A stretch of DNA of 64,000 nucleotides from Streptoalloteichus hindustanus. GTDB lineage: Bacteria > Actinomycetota > Actinomycetes > Mycobacteriales > Pseudonocardiaceae. Shown in pieces: positions 34,484 to 42,979 of this stretch (within the stretch, counting starts at the first letter, position 1; every line of letters begins with the position of its first letter). A program made the translations under genes and the position numbers. Under the pieces are notes generated by a model. It made no database searches. It worked only from the letters and a program-made list of their open reading frames with translations, and had not been told where the DNA came from. The DNA lies in contig NZ_FQVN01000001.1 in NCBI RefSeq assembly GCF_900129375.1, forward strand, positions 1,054,001-1,118,000. Reading direction: 5' to 3'.

Positions 34484-35781
34484 GCTACGACAGCACCTTC
34501 AACGGGGTCGACCACCGCACCATCCACGCCTGGCTGCACAGCGGCCCGGGCTCGGCCCCGACGACCACCGCGATGGCCGACCAGTGGCGGGCGGTGGGCG
34601 TGAAGTTCATGGCGGTCGCCGGCCTGGTCGACCAGGCGGTGCGGGCCGCCGGCGGCGAGTGGTCCGGCGCGGCGGCCGAGGCCGCGGTGGACGGGATGAG
34701 CCCGCTGGCCGGCTACGGGCGGTCGGCGGCCGACGTCACCGAGCAGATCGCCGACCGGGTGGCCCAGCAGTCGGCCTACTTCGACGAGGCCAAGTACGGC
34801 GTGCCCGACGCGGTGGCGACGCCGGGCGAGCCGCTGCACCGCACGGCCACGCCGTGGAGCGTCGACGTCGCGGCGGCCGAGGCGGCGGAACGGGCCGCCG
34901 ACGAGGAGGCCCGGCGGCGGATGCGCGTCTACCAGGCCAACACCGCGAGCAACGTCGCCGACCTGCCCGTGTACCAGCCCCCGCCGGGGCGCTCGGTGGC
35001 GGTGGGCGGCGGTGGCTACGACGGGACGGCGATCGGCGAGGTCGGGAGCGACGTGCCGACGGGTGGCGCGGCGACGCCTGGCGGGTGGGACCAGGGAGGA
35101 CAGGGCCGAGCGCCCTCGGAGGCCGTCGGCCCGGTGCCCGAGGTCCGCGAGCCCGGACGGAGCGGTGGCGGGGACGCGGGTACCGGCGCGGGCGGTGGCG
35201 GCGGCGCTGTCGACCCCGTGCGGCCGGCGCCGGGCGGGCACGTGCCGACCAGCCCGTCCGGGCAGCCACCAGCCCCGCCGGCGCCCACCAGTCCGAGCCA
35301 GCTCCCGTCGTCCGGGGCCGACCCGGCGGAGCCCGCTGGTCGCCAGGGCGGCGGCGATCCGGGTCGGGGGTCGCTCCCCGATCCGGCCGGGGGTGGGCGG
35401 TCCGGGGGACCTGTTCCGGTCAGCGGCGGGCCGCTGCCCGGGCCGGCGGGGCGTGGCACCACGGGTGCCGGTGAGCGCGGCGCCGGGCCGCTGGCCGGTG
35501 GCGCGGGCCGGGAGGGTGCGCCCCGCGTGCGGAGCGGGTTCGGCGGCGTGCCGGGGGGCCAGGGCTTCCTGTCCGAGAACGCGGCGCTCCGCCGGGGCGC
35601 TGGTTCCCCCGGGGCGCGGGGGATGGGAATGATGCCGATGACGCCCGTGGGCGGCCGGCGCGAGGAGGACCGGGAGCACCGGTCGCCCGACTACCTGGTG
35701 GAGACCAACAACATCTACGGCGAGCCGGACATGATCGCGCCGCCGGTGGTGGGCGCGCCGCGCGAGGAACGGGCGCGATGA
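34480..35781 (+). CDS. PPE-domain protein with long glycine/proline-rich tail
   Basis: The 433-residue protein has a helical N-terminal domain (residues 1-165) with a WSG turn (AAGGEWSGAAAEAAVDGM) and paired helices like PPE/WXG100 proteins of type VII secretion. About 210 residues of Gly/Pro/Ser-rich linker follow (GGGDAGTGAGGGGGAVDPVR, GPLPGPAGRGTTGAGERGAG). The tail ends in a conserved-looking NAALRRGAG and YLVETNNIYGEPDMIAPPVV. It overlaps both neighbours by four bases. The following gene encodes an EspG chaperone, the usual partner for PPE-type substrates. The ESX ATPase and membrane complex are not in this window. Confidence 0.75.
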   Translation: MSYDSTFNGVDHRTIHAWLHSGPGSAPTTTAMADQWRAVGVKFMAVAGLVDQAVRAAGGEWSGAAAEAAVDGMSPLAGYGRSAADVTEQIADRVAQQSAYFDEAKYGVPDAVATPGEPLHRTATPWSVDVAAAEAAERAADEEARRRMRVYQANTASNVADLPVYQPPPGRSVAVGGGGYDGTAIGEVGSDVPTGGAATPGGWDQGGQGRAPSEAVGPVPEVREPGRSGGGDAGTGAGGGGGAVDPVRPAPGGHVPTSPSGQPPAPPAPTSPSQLPSSGADPAEPAGRQGGGDPGRGSLPDPAGGGRSGGPVPVSGGPLPGPAGRGTTGAGERGAGPLAGGAGREGAPRVRSGFGGVPGGQGFLSENAALRRGAGSPGARGMGMMPMTPVGGRREEDREHRSPDYLVETNNIYGEPDMIAPPVVGAPREERAR

Positions 35782-36611
35782 GCTACTGGGCGCTCTCGCA
35801 CGCCGCGTACGACGTCTGCTGGTCGGACCTGGGGCTCGGGCAACGCCCGCTCGTGATCGACGTGCCCGCGGTCGGCGCGACCGAGGCGGAGCGCGCGGAC
35901 CTCGCCGAGGACGTGCGAGCCGACCTGGTCGCCCGCCGCCTGCACGACGGCCGCGAGCTGGACGAGGGGCTGGAGTGGGCGTTGTGCCTGCTCGCCCGCC
36001 CGGTCGCCGCCGTGGCCGTCCGGGTCGTCTCCGACGCCGGCGAGCTGCGGGCCATGACGGCGACCGGACGCGGCGAGACCGGTGTGTGCGCGGTGCTCGA
36101 CGCCGACGCCCTCCACCTGCGGCGGGTGCCCGCGGCCGAGCTCGCCGCGTCCGCCCTGGCGCTGCTGCCCGACGTGCCGCCGGCCGTCGGGACCTCGGTG
36201 GCCATGCCGGCGGAGTTGCTCGACGACGTCGTGCGGCGGGAGTCCACGCTGGGCGGGGTGACGGCGGCGCTGATGGACACCGGCCTGCGCGCTGACCTGG
36301 CCCGACTGGTCGGGGAGGCGGTCACGGCGCCGCGCTCGGGCGCGGCCCGGTTCGAGGCGGCCGGGGACGTCGAGCCGGGGCGGCCGCACCGCGCCGCCGC
36401 GGGGCTGGGCGCGCCGACTGCGCCGACTGCGCCAACGGCGCTGACCACGCCGACAGCGCTGACCACGCTGACCGTGCTGGACACCGAGCGCGGGCGGTTC
36501 CTCTGCCAGCGCGCGCCCGGCTCGGACGGGCGCCCGTGGCTGACGATCTCGCCGGGCCCGCTGCCGCTGCTGCTGGAGCGGGTCGCCGAGCTGGGGGCGT
36601 CCGCCGGCTGA
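35778..36611 (+). CDS. EspG-family type VII secretion chaperone
   Basis: The 277-residue protein matches the EspG pattern of Pseudonocardiaceae: MSYWALSHAAYDVCWSDLGL at the start, ADLVARRLHDGRELDEGLEW, AMTATGRGETGVCAVLDADA and a C-terminal PGPLPLLLERVAELG. EspG binds PPE proteins in the cytosol and keeps them soluble until export. Near residue 210-235 a low-complexity stretch APTAPTAPTALTTPTALTTL interrupts the domain, encoded by repeats of GCGCTGACCACG-type units at about 36409-36480. The insertion is probably a surface loop. Confidence 0.78.
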   Translation: MSYWALSHAAYDVCWSDLGLGQRPLVIDVPAVGATEAERADLAEDVRADLVARRLHDGRELDEGLEWALCLLARPVAAVAVRVVSDAGELRAMTATGRGETGVCAVLDADALHLRRVPAAELAASALALLPDVPPAVGTSVAMPAELLDDVVRRESTLGGVTAALMDTGLRADLARLVGEAVTAPRSGAARFEAAGDVEPGRPHRAAAGLGAPTAPTAPTALTTPTALTTLTVLDTERGRFLCQRAPGSDGRPWLTISPGPLPLLLERVAELGASAG

Positions 36612-36630
36612 CCCCCGCCCGAGCATGATC

Positions 36631-36643
36631 GTCCACTGTGGAC
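36631..36643. repeat. Iterated palindrome GTCCACTGTGGAC
   Basis: Perfect copy, intergenic, 20 bases after the EspG stop codon and upstream of the next membrane protein gene. Confidence 0.8.
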
Positions 36644-36814
36644 TAGCTCTGAAGTGGGACGGGGTTGCGTCGCAGTGGTTGTTGTCACGGCAACCCAACC
36701 GTGGGGCACTCCCCACACGTCCATTCCGTTGGGGAGGACGGGAGAACCGGGCGGCGCCGGCGCGATCCGCGCGCCGGGGGAACCGCCCGGGGAGTCGCGA
36801 CACAAACGGAACTG

Positions 36815-37900
36815 ATGGCGGAACCGGAGAAGCGGGAAGAAACCGACGAGGTGGACGGGAAGCGCAAGCCCCGTCTGGAGATCAAGCCGACCCAGGTGGC
36901 CGGCGGCGCGTTGGCCGCCGTCACCGCCGCCGTGCTGGGCGCCCGGCTCGGCATGGCGGGAACGGTGCTCGGCGCGGGCGTCGCCAGCGTCGTGACCACC
37001 GTGGGCGGCGCGCTCTACCAGCACTCGCTGGAGCGCACGCGGGACACGGTGAAGGTGGTCGCCACGAAGCTCCCGCTCGGATCGCACGGCGCGGAGCGGA
37101 CGGCGGTCGACACCACTCTCGCGACGAGGACCTGGGAGGGGGACCGCGGTGACCAGAACACGATGTGGGCGGGGCGGCCAATGGGCGAGGACGCGGCGAC
37201 GGAGATCGTCCACCCGGTGGGGTCGGGTGGGCCGGCGCGGGGGTTGCCGGACCAGACCACGATGATCATCCGTCGACCGGCGTCCGTGTCGACGGCGGTG
37301 ACGGCGGTGTCGGCGGCGGAGGAGCCGGACCGGGCCGAGCCCGCGCCGGCCGCCCGGCAGACCTGGCGGGAGTGGCTGGGTCAGCGCTGGGCCAGGGTCG
37401 CCGCGGTCAGCACGCTGGGCTTCGTGCTCGGCATGCTGGTCGTGACCGGCGTGGAGTGGGTGCGCGGCGAGCCGCTGTCCGGCGCCGGCCAGGGCAGCAC
37501 GGTGGGGACGATCCTGCGGGGCGGCCCCTCGCCGCAGATGCGGCCGGAGCCGGAGCGGGACGCCTCGGTCCCGGTCGGCGACGACCGGCCGACCGGGGAC
37601 GGCAGGGGTTCCCGGACGTCCGAGACGCAGCGGTCGGAGGCCCCGGTCCCGAGCGGACCGTCGCGCCAGCCCGACCCGAGCGCCTCGGAGCGGCCGCCCA
37701 CGTCCTCGGCGCCCAAGCCCACCACGAGCCAGCAGCCGCAGCCGACGCAGCAGCCGTCGAAGACGCAGCAGCCCACCGGGACGCCCGCGCCGGGGCCCGG
37801 CCCCGGGACCGGGACCGGACAGGGGCCGGGGACGGGCGCCGACGCGGGGGCGGGGCAGCCGAAGCAGACGCCGGTCCCGGGCCAGGACCGGCAGGGCTGA
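36815..37900 (+). CDS. Membrane-anchored protein with proline/threonine-rich tail
   Basis: The 361-residue protein has a charged start (MAEPEKREETDEVDGKRKPR), a glycine/alanine-rich hydrophobic hairpin (about residues 29-66, VAGGALAAVTAAVLGARLG ... TVLGAGVASVVTTVGGAL), a second hydrophobic segment (about 190-212, VAAVSTLGFVLGMLVVTGVE) and a long Pro/Gly/Thr/Gln-rich C-terminus. This architecture recurs in Pseudonocardiaceae next to PPE/EspG genes, but no function is known. The tail is probably outside the membrane. It ends in front of a strong terminator. Confidence 0.65.
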   Translation: MAEPEKREETDEVDGKRKPRLEIKPTQVAGGALAAVTAAVLGARLGMAGTVLGAGVASVVTTVGGALYQHSLERTRDTVKVVATKLPLGSHGAERTAVDTTLATRTWEGDRGDQNTMWAGRPMGEDAATEIVHPVGSGGPARGLPDQTTMIIRRPASVSTAVTAVSAAEEPDRAEPAPAARQTWREWLGQRWARVAAVSTLGFVLGMLVVTGVEWVRGEPLSGAGQGSTVGTILRGGPSPQMRPEPERDASVPVGDDRPTGDGRGSRTSETQRSEAPVPSGPSRQPDPSASERPPTSSAPKPTTSQQPQPTQQPSKTQQPTGTPAPGPGPGTGTGQGPGTGADAGAGQPKQTPVPGQDRQG

Positions 37901-37910
37901 CACCCGGCCT

Positions 37911-37955
37911 GACCGCCGGTCGCACGCTTCGGGGGAGGCGGTGCGACCGGCGGTC
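37911..37955 (+). terminator. Strong hairpin terminator
   Basis: GACCGCCGGTCGCAC (37911-37925) pairs perfectly with GTGCGACCGGCGGTC (37941-37955) around a 15-base loop, 10 bases after the upstream stop codon. Confidence 0.8.
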
Positions 37956-38336
37956 CTCCTCTCCGCGGCCCCACCGCCGCGGGTTGTCGTTTCCGCGGCG
38001 ACGGCGGGCACGTGTCGTTTCTCGCCGAAAATGCCGACGGTCCTCCGGTTCCGGTGCCGGTTGATCACGGGATGATCTCCCGTCCGCCGCTCGTCGAATT
38101 TCGTGTACGACCGCCCGCTTGCCGCCCTGGCACCCCACGGGGCTCGCAAACCTTTCTGGTTTCTTTCGGGGGCGAGGGCCGCGGGAAAGACGGCGAACAG
38201 TTTTCGCCGGGATTCCCGGTTCGCGGGTTCACTGGTCAGCGAGGAGCGACCTGGGAGATCCCGATCGTCCTACGTCTCGGAGTGCTCCGCGTTGGCAGTT
38301 CCTGTGTCACCGGATGTGGCCCGCTTGACCAGGCGA

Positions 38337-38354
38337 TACCCCCGGGCGGGGGTA
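38337..38354. promoter_or_regulatory. CsoR/RcnR-type palindrome without an adjacent metal gene
   Basis: TACCCCCGGGCGGGGGTA is a 7-bp inverted repeat (TACCCCC/GGGGGTA) around GGGC. G/C tracts bracketed by TA are the form of CsoR-family operators that sense copper or related metals. The nearest plus-strand gene starts 343 bases downstream. Confidence 0.4.
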
Positions 38355-38696
38355 CGTGTCGGGTCAGCCCCGGCGCCCTTCCACGGTGACGCCGTGGTGA
38401 CGCGGCCGGTCGGCGGGCGGGGCTGCCTCGGTCGGGTTCGTCCCCTTGGTGCCGGCCGATGGCGGTGGGGGTTCCCGCCATTCGGGTGAGCTGTCACCGA
38501 CGAGTGGCCGTCTACTCATTACATGACGTCATAACATTGCCACATAGGTGACATTCTGCAACCAACTCGCGGTGATCTGTGACACGCTTTGCCCCGATTG
38601 GCGGCTTTCCGTAATAGTCACGCCTCCATAACGTCGCCCAGCAGGAGGACCCGTCACCGAACGGGTGAGTCGGTCCCACACGAGGGGAGGGGTGCC

Positions 38697-38834
38697 ATGT
38701 CGAGCCACCACCAGTCGGCCGCCGGCGCTCCGCTCCGGCGCCGCTCGACCTCCTCCCGCGGGTTGTCCCCTGTGCACCTCACCTCCCTGCCCGCGGGCCA
38801 CCCTGCAGCACGAAGCGAGGGAGACAAGTCATGA
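38697..38834 (+). CDS. Candidate 45-residue leader ORF coupled to the protease gene
   Basis: The frame begins with an ATG 4 bases after GAGGGGAGGGG, a much better ribosome site than the protease itself has, and its TGA overlaps the protease ATG (ATGA). The 45-residue product (MSSHHQSAAGAPLRRRSTSS, then RGLSPVHLTSLPAGHP) has no hydrophobic segment or known motif. It may serve only to carry ribosomes to the protease start. Confidence 0.45.
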   Translation: MSSHHQSAAGAPLRRRSTSSRGLSPVHLTSLPAGHPAARSEGDKS

Positions 38835-39958
38835 AGCCGATGAACGCGGCTCGGATCGTCGGGGCGGCCCTGCTCGTGGCCGGCGCGACCGCCTCGTTCA
38901 CCCTGCCCGCCGGCGCCGCGCCGGACGCGGGTGACACGGCATCGCCCGAGATGTTCGCCGCGATGCAGCGGGACCTCGGCCTGTCCGCGGACCAGGCGAA
39001 GGACCTGCTGGCCAAGGAGAACGCGGCCACCGACACGGAGGAGTCCCTGCGGGGCTCGCTCGGCGCGGCGTTCGGCGGCGCGCACTACGACGCGGCCCGG
39101 GGGAAGTTGGTCGTCGGGGTGACCGACCTGTTGGCCGTGGAGCGGGTTCGCTCCGCTGGCGCCGAGCCGACGCTGGTCAGCCGGAGTGAGGCCCGGCTGA
39201 ACGAGGTCAAGGCGGCGCTGGACGCGCGGGGCGACAACGCCCCGCAGTCGGTGACGAGCTGGTACGTCGACCCGACCAGCAACAGCGTTGTGGTGACGGT
39301 CAGCCCCGGCGCGGTCGAGCAGGCCAAGGGCTTCGTGGCCGGTGTCGACGCGGACGCCGTCCGCGTCGTGGAGTCCACCGAGTCCCCGCGCCCGCTCTAC
39401 GACCTGATCGGCGGGGACGCCTACTACATCGGCAGCGGCTCGCGCTGTTCGATCGGCTTCTCGGTGCGGGGCGGGTTCGTGACCGCCGGGCACTGCGGGC
39501 GGACCGGCGCCTCCACCACCGGGTCCAACCGCCAGGCCCAGGGCACCTTCCAGGGGTCGGTCTTCCCGGGCAGCGACTACGCCTGGGTCAAGACCAACTC
39601 GAACTGGACGCCCCGCGGGCTCGTGAAGAGCGGTGGCAGCACCATCAAGGTCCGCGGCTCGCGCGAGGCGGCGGTCGGCGCCTCGATCTGCCGCTCCGGC
39701 TCCACCACGGGTTGGCACTGCGGCAAGGTCCAGGCCAAGAACCAGACCGTCCGCTACTCGCAGGGCGCGGTCCGGGGCCTGACCAAGACCAGCGCCTGCG
39801 CCGAGCCGGGTGACTCCGGCGGCTCGTTCATCAGCGGCGACCAGGCCCAGGGCGTGACCTCCGGCGGCTCCGGCAACTGCCGGTCCGGCGGCACGACCTA
39901 CTTCCAGCCGGTGAACCCGATCCTCAGCCGGTACAGCCTGCAGCTCGTCACCGGCTGA
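38831..39958 (+). CDS. Secreted streptogrisin/alpha-lytic-type serine protease (S1E)
   Basis: The 375-residue preproprotease has a signal peptide (1 to about 30, ending AGAA), an alpha-lytic-type prodomain (about 31-185) that acts as folding chaperone, and a chymotrypsin-like mature domain starting near YDLIGGDAYYIG. The catalytic triad is His221 (TAGHCG), Asp249 (GSDYAWV) and Ser329 (PGDSGGSF). Six cysteines (206, 222, 287, 297, 323, 350) fit three disulfides, as in streptogrisins. It would be exported and digest proteins outside the cell. A strong terminator follows, and a short ORF overlaps its start. Confidence 0.92.
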   Translation: MKPMNAARIVGAALLVAGATASFTLPAGAAPDAGDTASPEMFAAMQRDLGLSADQAKDLLAKENAATDTEESLRGSLGAAFGGAHYDAARGKLVVGVTDLLAVERVRSAGAEPTLVSRSEARLNEVKAALDARGDNAPQSVTSWYVDPTSNSVVVTVSPGAVEQAKGFVAGVDADAVRVVESTESPRPLYDLIGGDAYYIGSGSRCSIGFSVRGGFVTAGHCGRTGASTTGSNRQAQGTFQGSVFPGSDYAWVKTNSNWTPRGLVKSGGSTIKVRGSREAAVGASICRSGSTTGWHCGKVQAKNQTVRYSQGAVRGLTKTSACAEPGDSGGSFISGDQAQGVTSGGSGNCRSGGTTYFQPVNPILSRYSLQLVTG

Positions 39959-40016
39959 TCGGTCCACACCCAGCCGGTGCGCGGCCGCCCCCTGCCTGCC
40001 GCGCACCCGGCCACCA

Positions 40017-40046
40017 GGCGCCCCCCGGACCCGTCCGGGGGGCGCC
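40017..40046 (+). terminator. Terminator of the protease gene
   Basis: GGCGCCCCCCGGA and TCCGGGGGGCGCC form a perfect 13-bp stem with a 4-base loop, followed by TTCC, 58 bases after the stop codon. Confidence 0.85.
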
Positions 40047-40104
40047 TTCCGCCGTCCGTCCGTCGGGCGCGGAGCTCCAGCTCGGCTCGGCTCAGGTGTC
40101 GGGG

Positions 40105-40776
40105 TCAGGCGTCGGGGGCCGGCGGAGCCGACGCCCGCTCGTCCCGCCGGCCAAGGTCGGCCAGGCCGCCCGAGGCCAGCAACGCGAAGTGCGTGTCGAA
40201 CAGTCGGACCTGGTCGGCCCGGACCTCCGCGACGGGATCACCGGCGGCGAGTCGGCGCAGGGCCTCGGTCTGGGCGGTCCAGGACACGGCGCAGACGGCC
40301 GCCGCCGCCAGCCGCGCCGTCGGGTCGTGCGCCGGCCGGCCGGTCTCCCGGGCGATGGCCTCGGCGAGGACGGTCTCCATCTCCTCCCGTCGCTCCCGGA
40401 CCCGGGCGCGCAGCGCCTCGCTCTCCGTCACCACCGCCCAGAACTCGTGCACGCCCTCGAAGACCGCCGACAGCGGATCACCGCGCTCGGTCAGGTCGAC
40501 CAGCATCCGGTGGACCGCGTCGAACACCGACTCGCCCTGGCCCCTGCGCCTGATCGCGTCCAGGTACCGGTCCCAGATCTCCTCGTACCGGTCCAGGTAG
40601 AGGTCCTCCTTGCGCGGGAAGTAGTTGAAGACCGTCATCCGCGACACGTTCGCCGCCTCCGCGACCTCGGCGACGGTGACCTGGTCGAACCCGCGCTCGT
40701 GGAACAACCTCGTCGCCACGCCCGAGATGTGCTCCCGGGTGCGCCGCTTCTTCCGCTCTCGCAGGCCCTCCGACAT
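40105..40776 (-). CDS. TetR-family repressor divergent from a flavin monooxygenase
   Basis: The 223-residue protein has a TetR helix-turn-helix at residues 12-55 (HISGVATRLFHERGFDQVTV, EAANVSRMTVFNYFPRKEDL) and a helical ligand domain. The C-terminal tail is alanine/arginine-rich. The ATG follows a T-rich stretch with no ribosome site, so the mRNA may be leaderless or nearly so. It is divergent from the monooxygenase gene 81 bases away, and the inverted repeat CCAAG-N6-CTTGG between them is a good operator candidate. It is not closely similar to the TetR protein encoded at 4065. Confidence 0.85.
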   Translation of the reverse strand: MSEGLRERKKRRTREHISGVATRLFHERGFDQVTVAEVAEAANVSRMTVFNYFPRKEDLYLDRYEEIWDRYLDAIRRRGQGESVFDAVHRMLVDLTERGDPLSAVFEGVHEFWAVVTESEALRARVRERREEMETVLAEAIARETGRPAHDPTARLAAAAVCAVSWTAQTEALRRLAAGDPVAEVRADQVRLFDTHFALLASGGLADLGRRDERASAPPAPDA

Positions 40777-40789
40777 GAGAAAAAAGATA

Positions 40790-40805
40790 CCAAGCACAAA
40801 CTTGG
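40790..40805. promoter_or_regulatory. Operator candidate between TetR and monooxygenase genes
   Basis: CCAAG-CACAAA-CTTGG is a perfect 5-bp inverted repeat with 6-base spacer. A TATAAG -10-like word follows at 40812-40817 for the rightward gene, so repressor binding here would overlap the promoter. Confidence 0.5.
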
Positions 40806-40857
40806 ACCGGGTATAAGTTAGGGTCGGACGGGCAGGAGCGAACACGGAGGAGACGCA

Positions 40858-42492
40858 GTGGACGTCGACGTGGTGGTGGTCGGGGCCGGGCCGACCGGGC
40901 TGTTGCTGGCCAGCGAGCTGGTGCTGGGCGGGGTCTCGGTCCTCGTGCTGGAACGACGTGCCGAACCGGACCAGACGATCAGGGCGGGGGCCTTCGGCCC
41001 GCTCGGGGCCGAGGCGTTGCGCCGCCGGGGCCTGGGCGACGAGCTCGCCGAGGTGGAACGGGAGGCGGCGCGGCGGTTCGTCGCGATGCGCCGGGAGACC
41101 GATCCGGACCTCGACGCGAAGCTCCGCGCCGCCGAGGAGGCGGGGCGCGGGGACGCGGCGCTGACCGGGCAGATCCCGTTCCGCCGGGTGGGCGGGCACT
41201 TCGGCGGGCTGTTCCTGATCGACCAGGAGCGGCAGGAGGACCCGGAGCGCCGGTACGTGGCGGTGGGGCAGCAGGACCTGGAGCGCATCCTCGCCGGGCA
41301 TCTCGACCGGCTCGGGGGGGAGGTGCGGCGGGAGCACGTCGTCACCGGGTTCGCCGAGGAGGGCGACGGGGTCACCGTGCACGTGACGACGCCGGCCGGG
41401 GAGCAGAAGCTCCGCGCCCGGTACCTCGTCGGCTGCGACGGGGGCCGCAGCACGGTGCGCAAGCTCGCCGGGTTCGACTTCCCCGGGACGCCGCCCTCGA
41501 TCACCGGTCACCAGGCGATGGTCGAGCTGGACGAGCCGGACAAGCTGCTGCCCCTGGGCTGGCGGCGCACCCCGACCGGGGTGATGTCCTACGGTCCGGT
41601 GCCCGGGCGGGTGCTCGTCGTGGAGTTCGACGGGCCACCGGAGGACAGGAACGCCCCCGTGACCAGGGAGGAGATCCAGGCCAGCCTGCGCAGGGTCAGC
41701 GGAACCGACGTCACCGTCACGGCGGTGCGCACGGCGACCCGGTACACCGACAACGCTCGCCAGGTCACCACCTACCGGCTCGGTCGCGTCCTGCTCGCCG
41801 GCGACGCCGCGCACGTGCACTCGCCGTTCGGCGGTCAGGGCATCAACCTCGGCCTGATGGACGCGGTCAACCTGGGCTGGAAGCTCGCCGCGGTGGTGCG
41901 CGGCGACGCGGCGGAGGACCTGCTCGACAGCTACACGACCGAGCGGCACCCCGTCGGCGCCCGGGTGCTCCAGAACACCCGCGCGCAGGTCGCGATCATG
42001 CGGCCGGACGACCAGTCCGGCGCGATGCGGGAGCTCCTGGCCGAGATGTTGGGCCTCGACGAGGTCAACCGGTTCATCGGGGCGATGATGCGGGGAGTCG
42101 AGGTCCGCTACGAGTTCCCGTACCCGACCGACGGGCATCCGCTGATCGGCCGGAGCTGTCCGGAGTTGTCCTTCGAGACCAACGCTTCCGACGGCGCTCC
42201 GGGTCAGGTCGGTCTGGCCGACCTGATGCTCGACGGCCGGCCGCTGCTGCTCGACCTCGGGGCGGGGGTGGCCGACGCGGCGGCGGGCTGGGGCGATCGC
42301 GTGCGGGTGGTCACCGCGAGGTGCGTCGACCGCGACGACCTGTCGGCGCTGCTGCTCCGCCCGGACGGGCACGTCGCCTGGGCGGCGGCGCCGGGGGAGG
42401 ATCCGGACCGGAAGGTCCTCGACGTCGCGTTGCGCACCTGGTTCGGCGAGCCCTCCGACCGCGCGGGGTCCCGCTCCCCTGATGCCCCCTGA
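40858..42492 (+). CDS. FAD-dependent aromatic hydroxylase (third copy)
   Basis: The 544-residue class A flavoprotein monooxygenase has VVVVGAGPTGLLLASELVLG, YLVGCDGGRSTVRKLAGFDF, RVLLAGDAAHVHSPFGGQG and a thioredoxin-like C-terminal domain (LLLDLGAGVADAAAGWGDRV). It differs from the pair near 5 kb by an insertion of about 50 residues after the FAD fold. The GTG start has GGAGG 7 bases upstream. The known relatives hydroxylate aromatic polyketides or inactivate rifamycins and tetracyclines; the substrate here is unknown. Regulation by the divergent TetR protein suggests ligand induction. Confidence 0.85.
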   Translation: MDVDVVVVGAGPTGLLLASELVLGGVSVLVLERRAEPDQTIRAGAFGPLGAEALRRRGLGDELAEVEREAARRFVAMRRETDPDLDAKLRAAEEAGRGDAALTGQIPFRRVGGHFGGLFLIDQERQEDPERRYVAVGQQDLERILAGHLDRLGGEVRREHVVTGFAEEGDGVTVHVTTPAGEQKLRARYLVGCDGGRSTVRKLAGFDFPGTPPSITGHQAMVELDEPDKLLPLGWRRTPTGVMSYGPVPGRVLVVEFDGPPEDRNAPVTREEIQASLRRVSGTDVTVTAVRTATRYTDNARQVTTYRLGRVLLAGDAAHVHSPFGGQGINLGLMDAVNLGWKLAAVVRGDAAEDLLDSYTTERHPVGARVLQNTRAQVAIMRPDDQSGAMRELLAEMLGLDEVNRFIGAMMRGVEVRYEFPYPTDGHPLIGRSCPELSFETNASDGAPGQVGLADLMLDGRPLLLDLGAGVADAAAGWGDRVRVVTARCVDRDDLSALLLRPDGHVAWAAAPGEDPDRKVLDVALRTWFGEPSDRAGSRSPDAP

Positions 42493-42534
42493 TCTCCTCT
42501 GATGTCCACCCGCACGCGTGATCCGAACCCGCCC

Positions 42535-42594
42535 GTTTTTGTCAGTCCTCCATGAGACGTTGGAAATGGGGGGTTCCCCAATACTCAAGTCTGT
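42535..42594 (+). repeat. Diverged 60-bp repeat, copy A
   Basis: The block starts GTTTTTGTCAGTCC, continues with GTTGGAAATGGGGGGTTCCCC and ends AAGTCTGT. It aligns with 57161-57219 at roughly three quarters identity. Both copies lie between convergent genes, and both contain a G-run/C-run hairpin in the centre. Confidence 0.7.
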
Positions 42595-42649
42595 AGTGGA
42601 CAAAAGACTGTGCCGGCCCGCGCGGTCAGACCACAGTGGACGGTGATGG

Positions 42650-42979
42650 TCACTCCGAGGCCGGCTGCTCTTGGGCTGGCTGTTCCTGGGCTGGCCGGCC
42701 CTGGACGACCACCTCGGCGATCAGCCGCTTCTCCCTGCCCGACAGGCTCCACGCCCTGGCGACGACCCGGTCCTTGGCCGAGATCCCGTACAGGGAGCCG
42801 TATTCCTCGCGCCAGTAGACGGTGAGTGCCACCAGGTACTCCAGCGCCGTGGTCCCGGCCTGGCGGTACTCGGTCCGGCCGACGTAGAAGCCCTGGTCGT
42901 CGATCTCCTCGTGGAAGGCCAGAACCCGTTGCCCGCGAACGACCTTGTAGTACTGGACGAGGTGCGGGTAGCTCCACAT
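42650..42979 (-). CDS. Small uncharacterised soluble protein
   Basis: The 109-residue protein starts MWSYPHLVQYYKVVRGQRVL, continues with FYVGRTEYRQAGTTALEYLV, and ends in a repeat GRPAQEQPAQEQPASE. It is not recognised. No membrane segment is seen. The ATG overlaps the stop of the upstream small membrane protein gene by one base (TGATG), which supports the start chosen here over GTG at 42988. Position in an operon opposite an XRE/DUF397 unit suggests the two transcripts may be related. Confidence 0.55.
   Translation of the reverse strand: MWSYPHLVQYYKVVRGQRVLAFHEEIDDQGFYVGRTEYRQAGTTALEYLVALTVYWREEYGSLYGISAKDRVVARAWSLSGREKRLIAEVVVQGRPAQEQPAQEQPASE

Larger units (their letters stand above)
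37901..38696. other. 796-base gene-free stretch upstream of the streptogrisin-like protease
   Basis: It contains the terminator at 37911-37955, a CsoR-like palindrome (38337-38354), and a more A/T-rich segment around 38510-38640 (including the palindrome ATGACGTCAT at 38523-38532) that probably holds the protease promoter. No coding frame is supported. Confidence 0.6.

Noticed and set aside
36405-36480. Short tandem units in the EspG gene as a CRISPR array
   Set aside because: Units are degenerate, about 12 bases, in frame with the coding sequence, and have no spacers.
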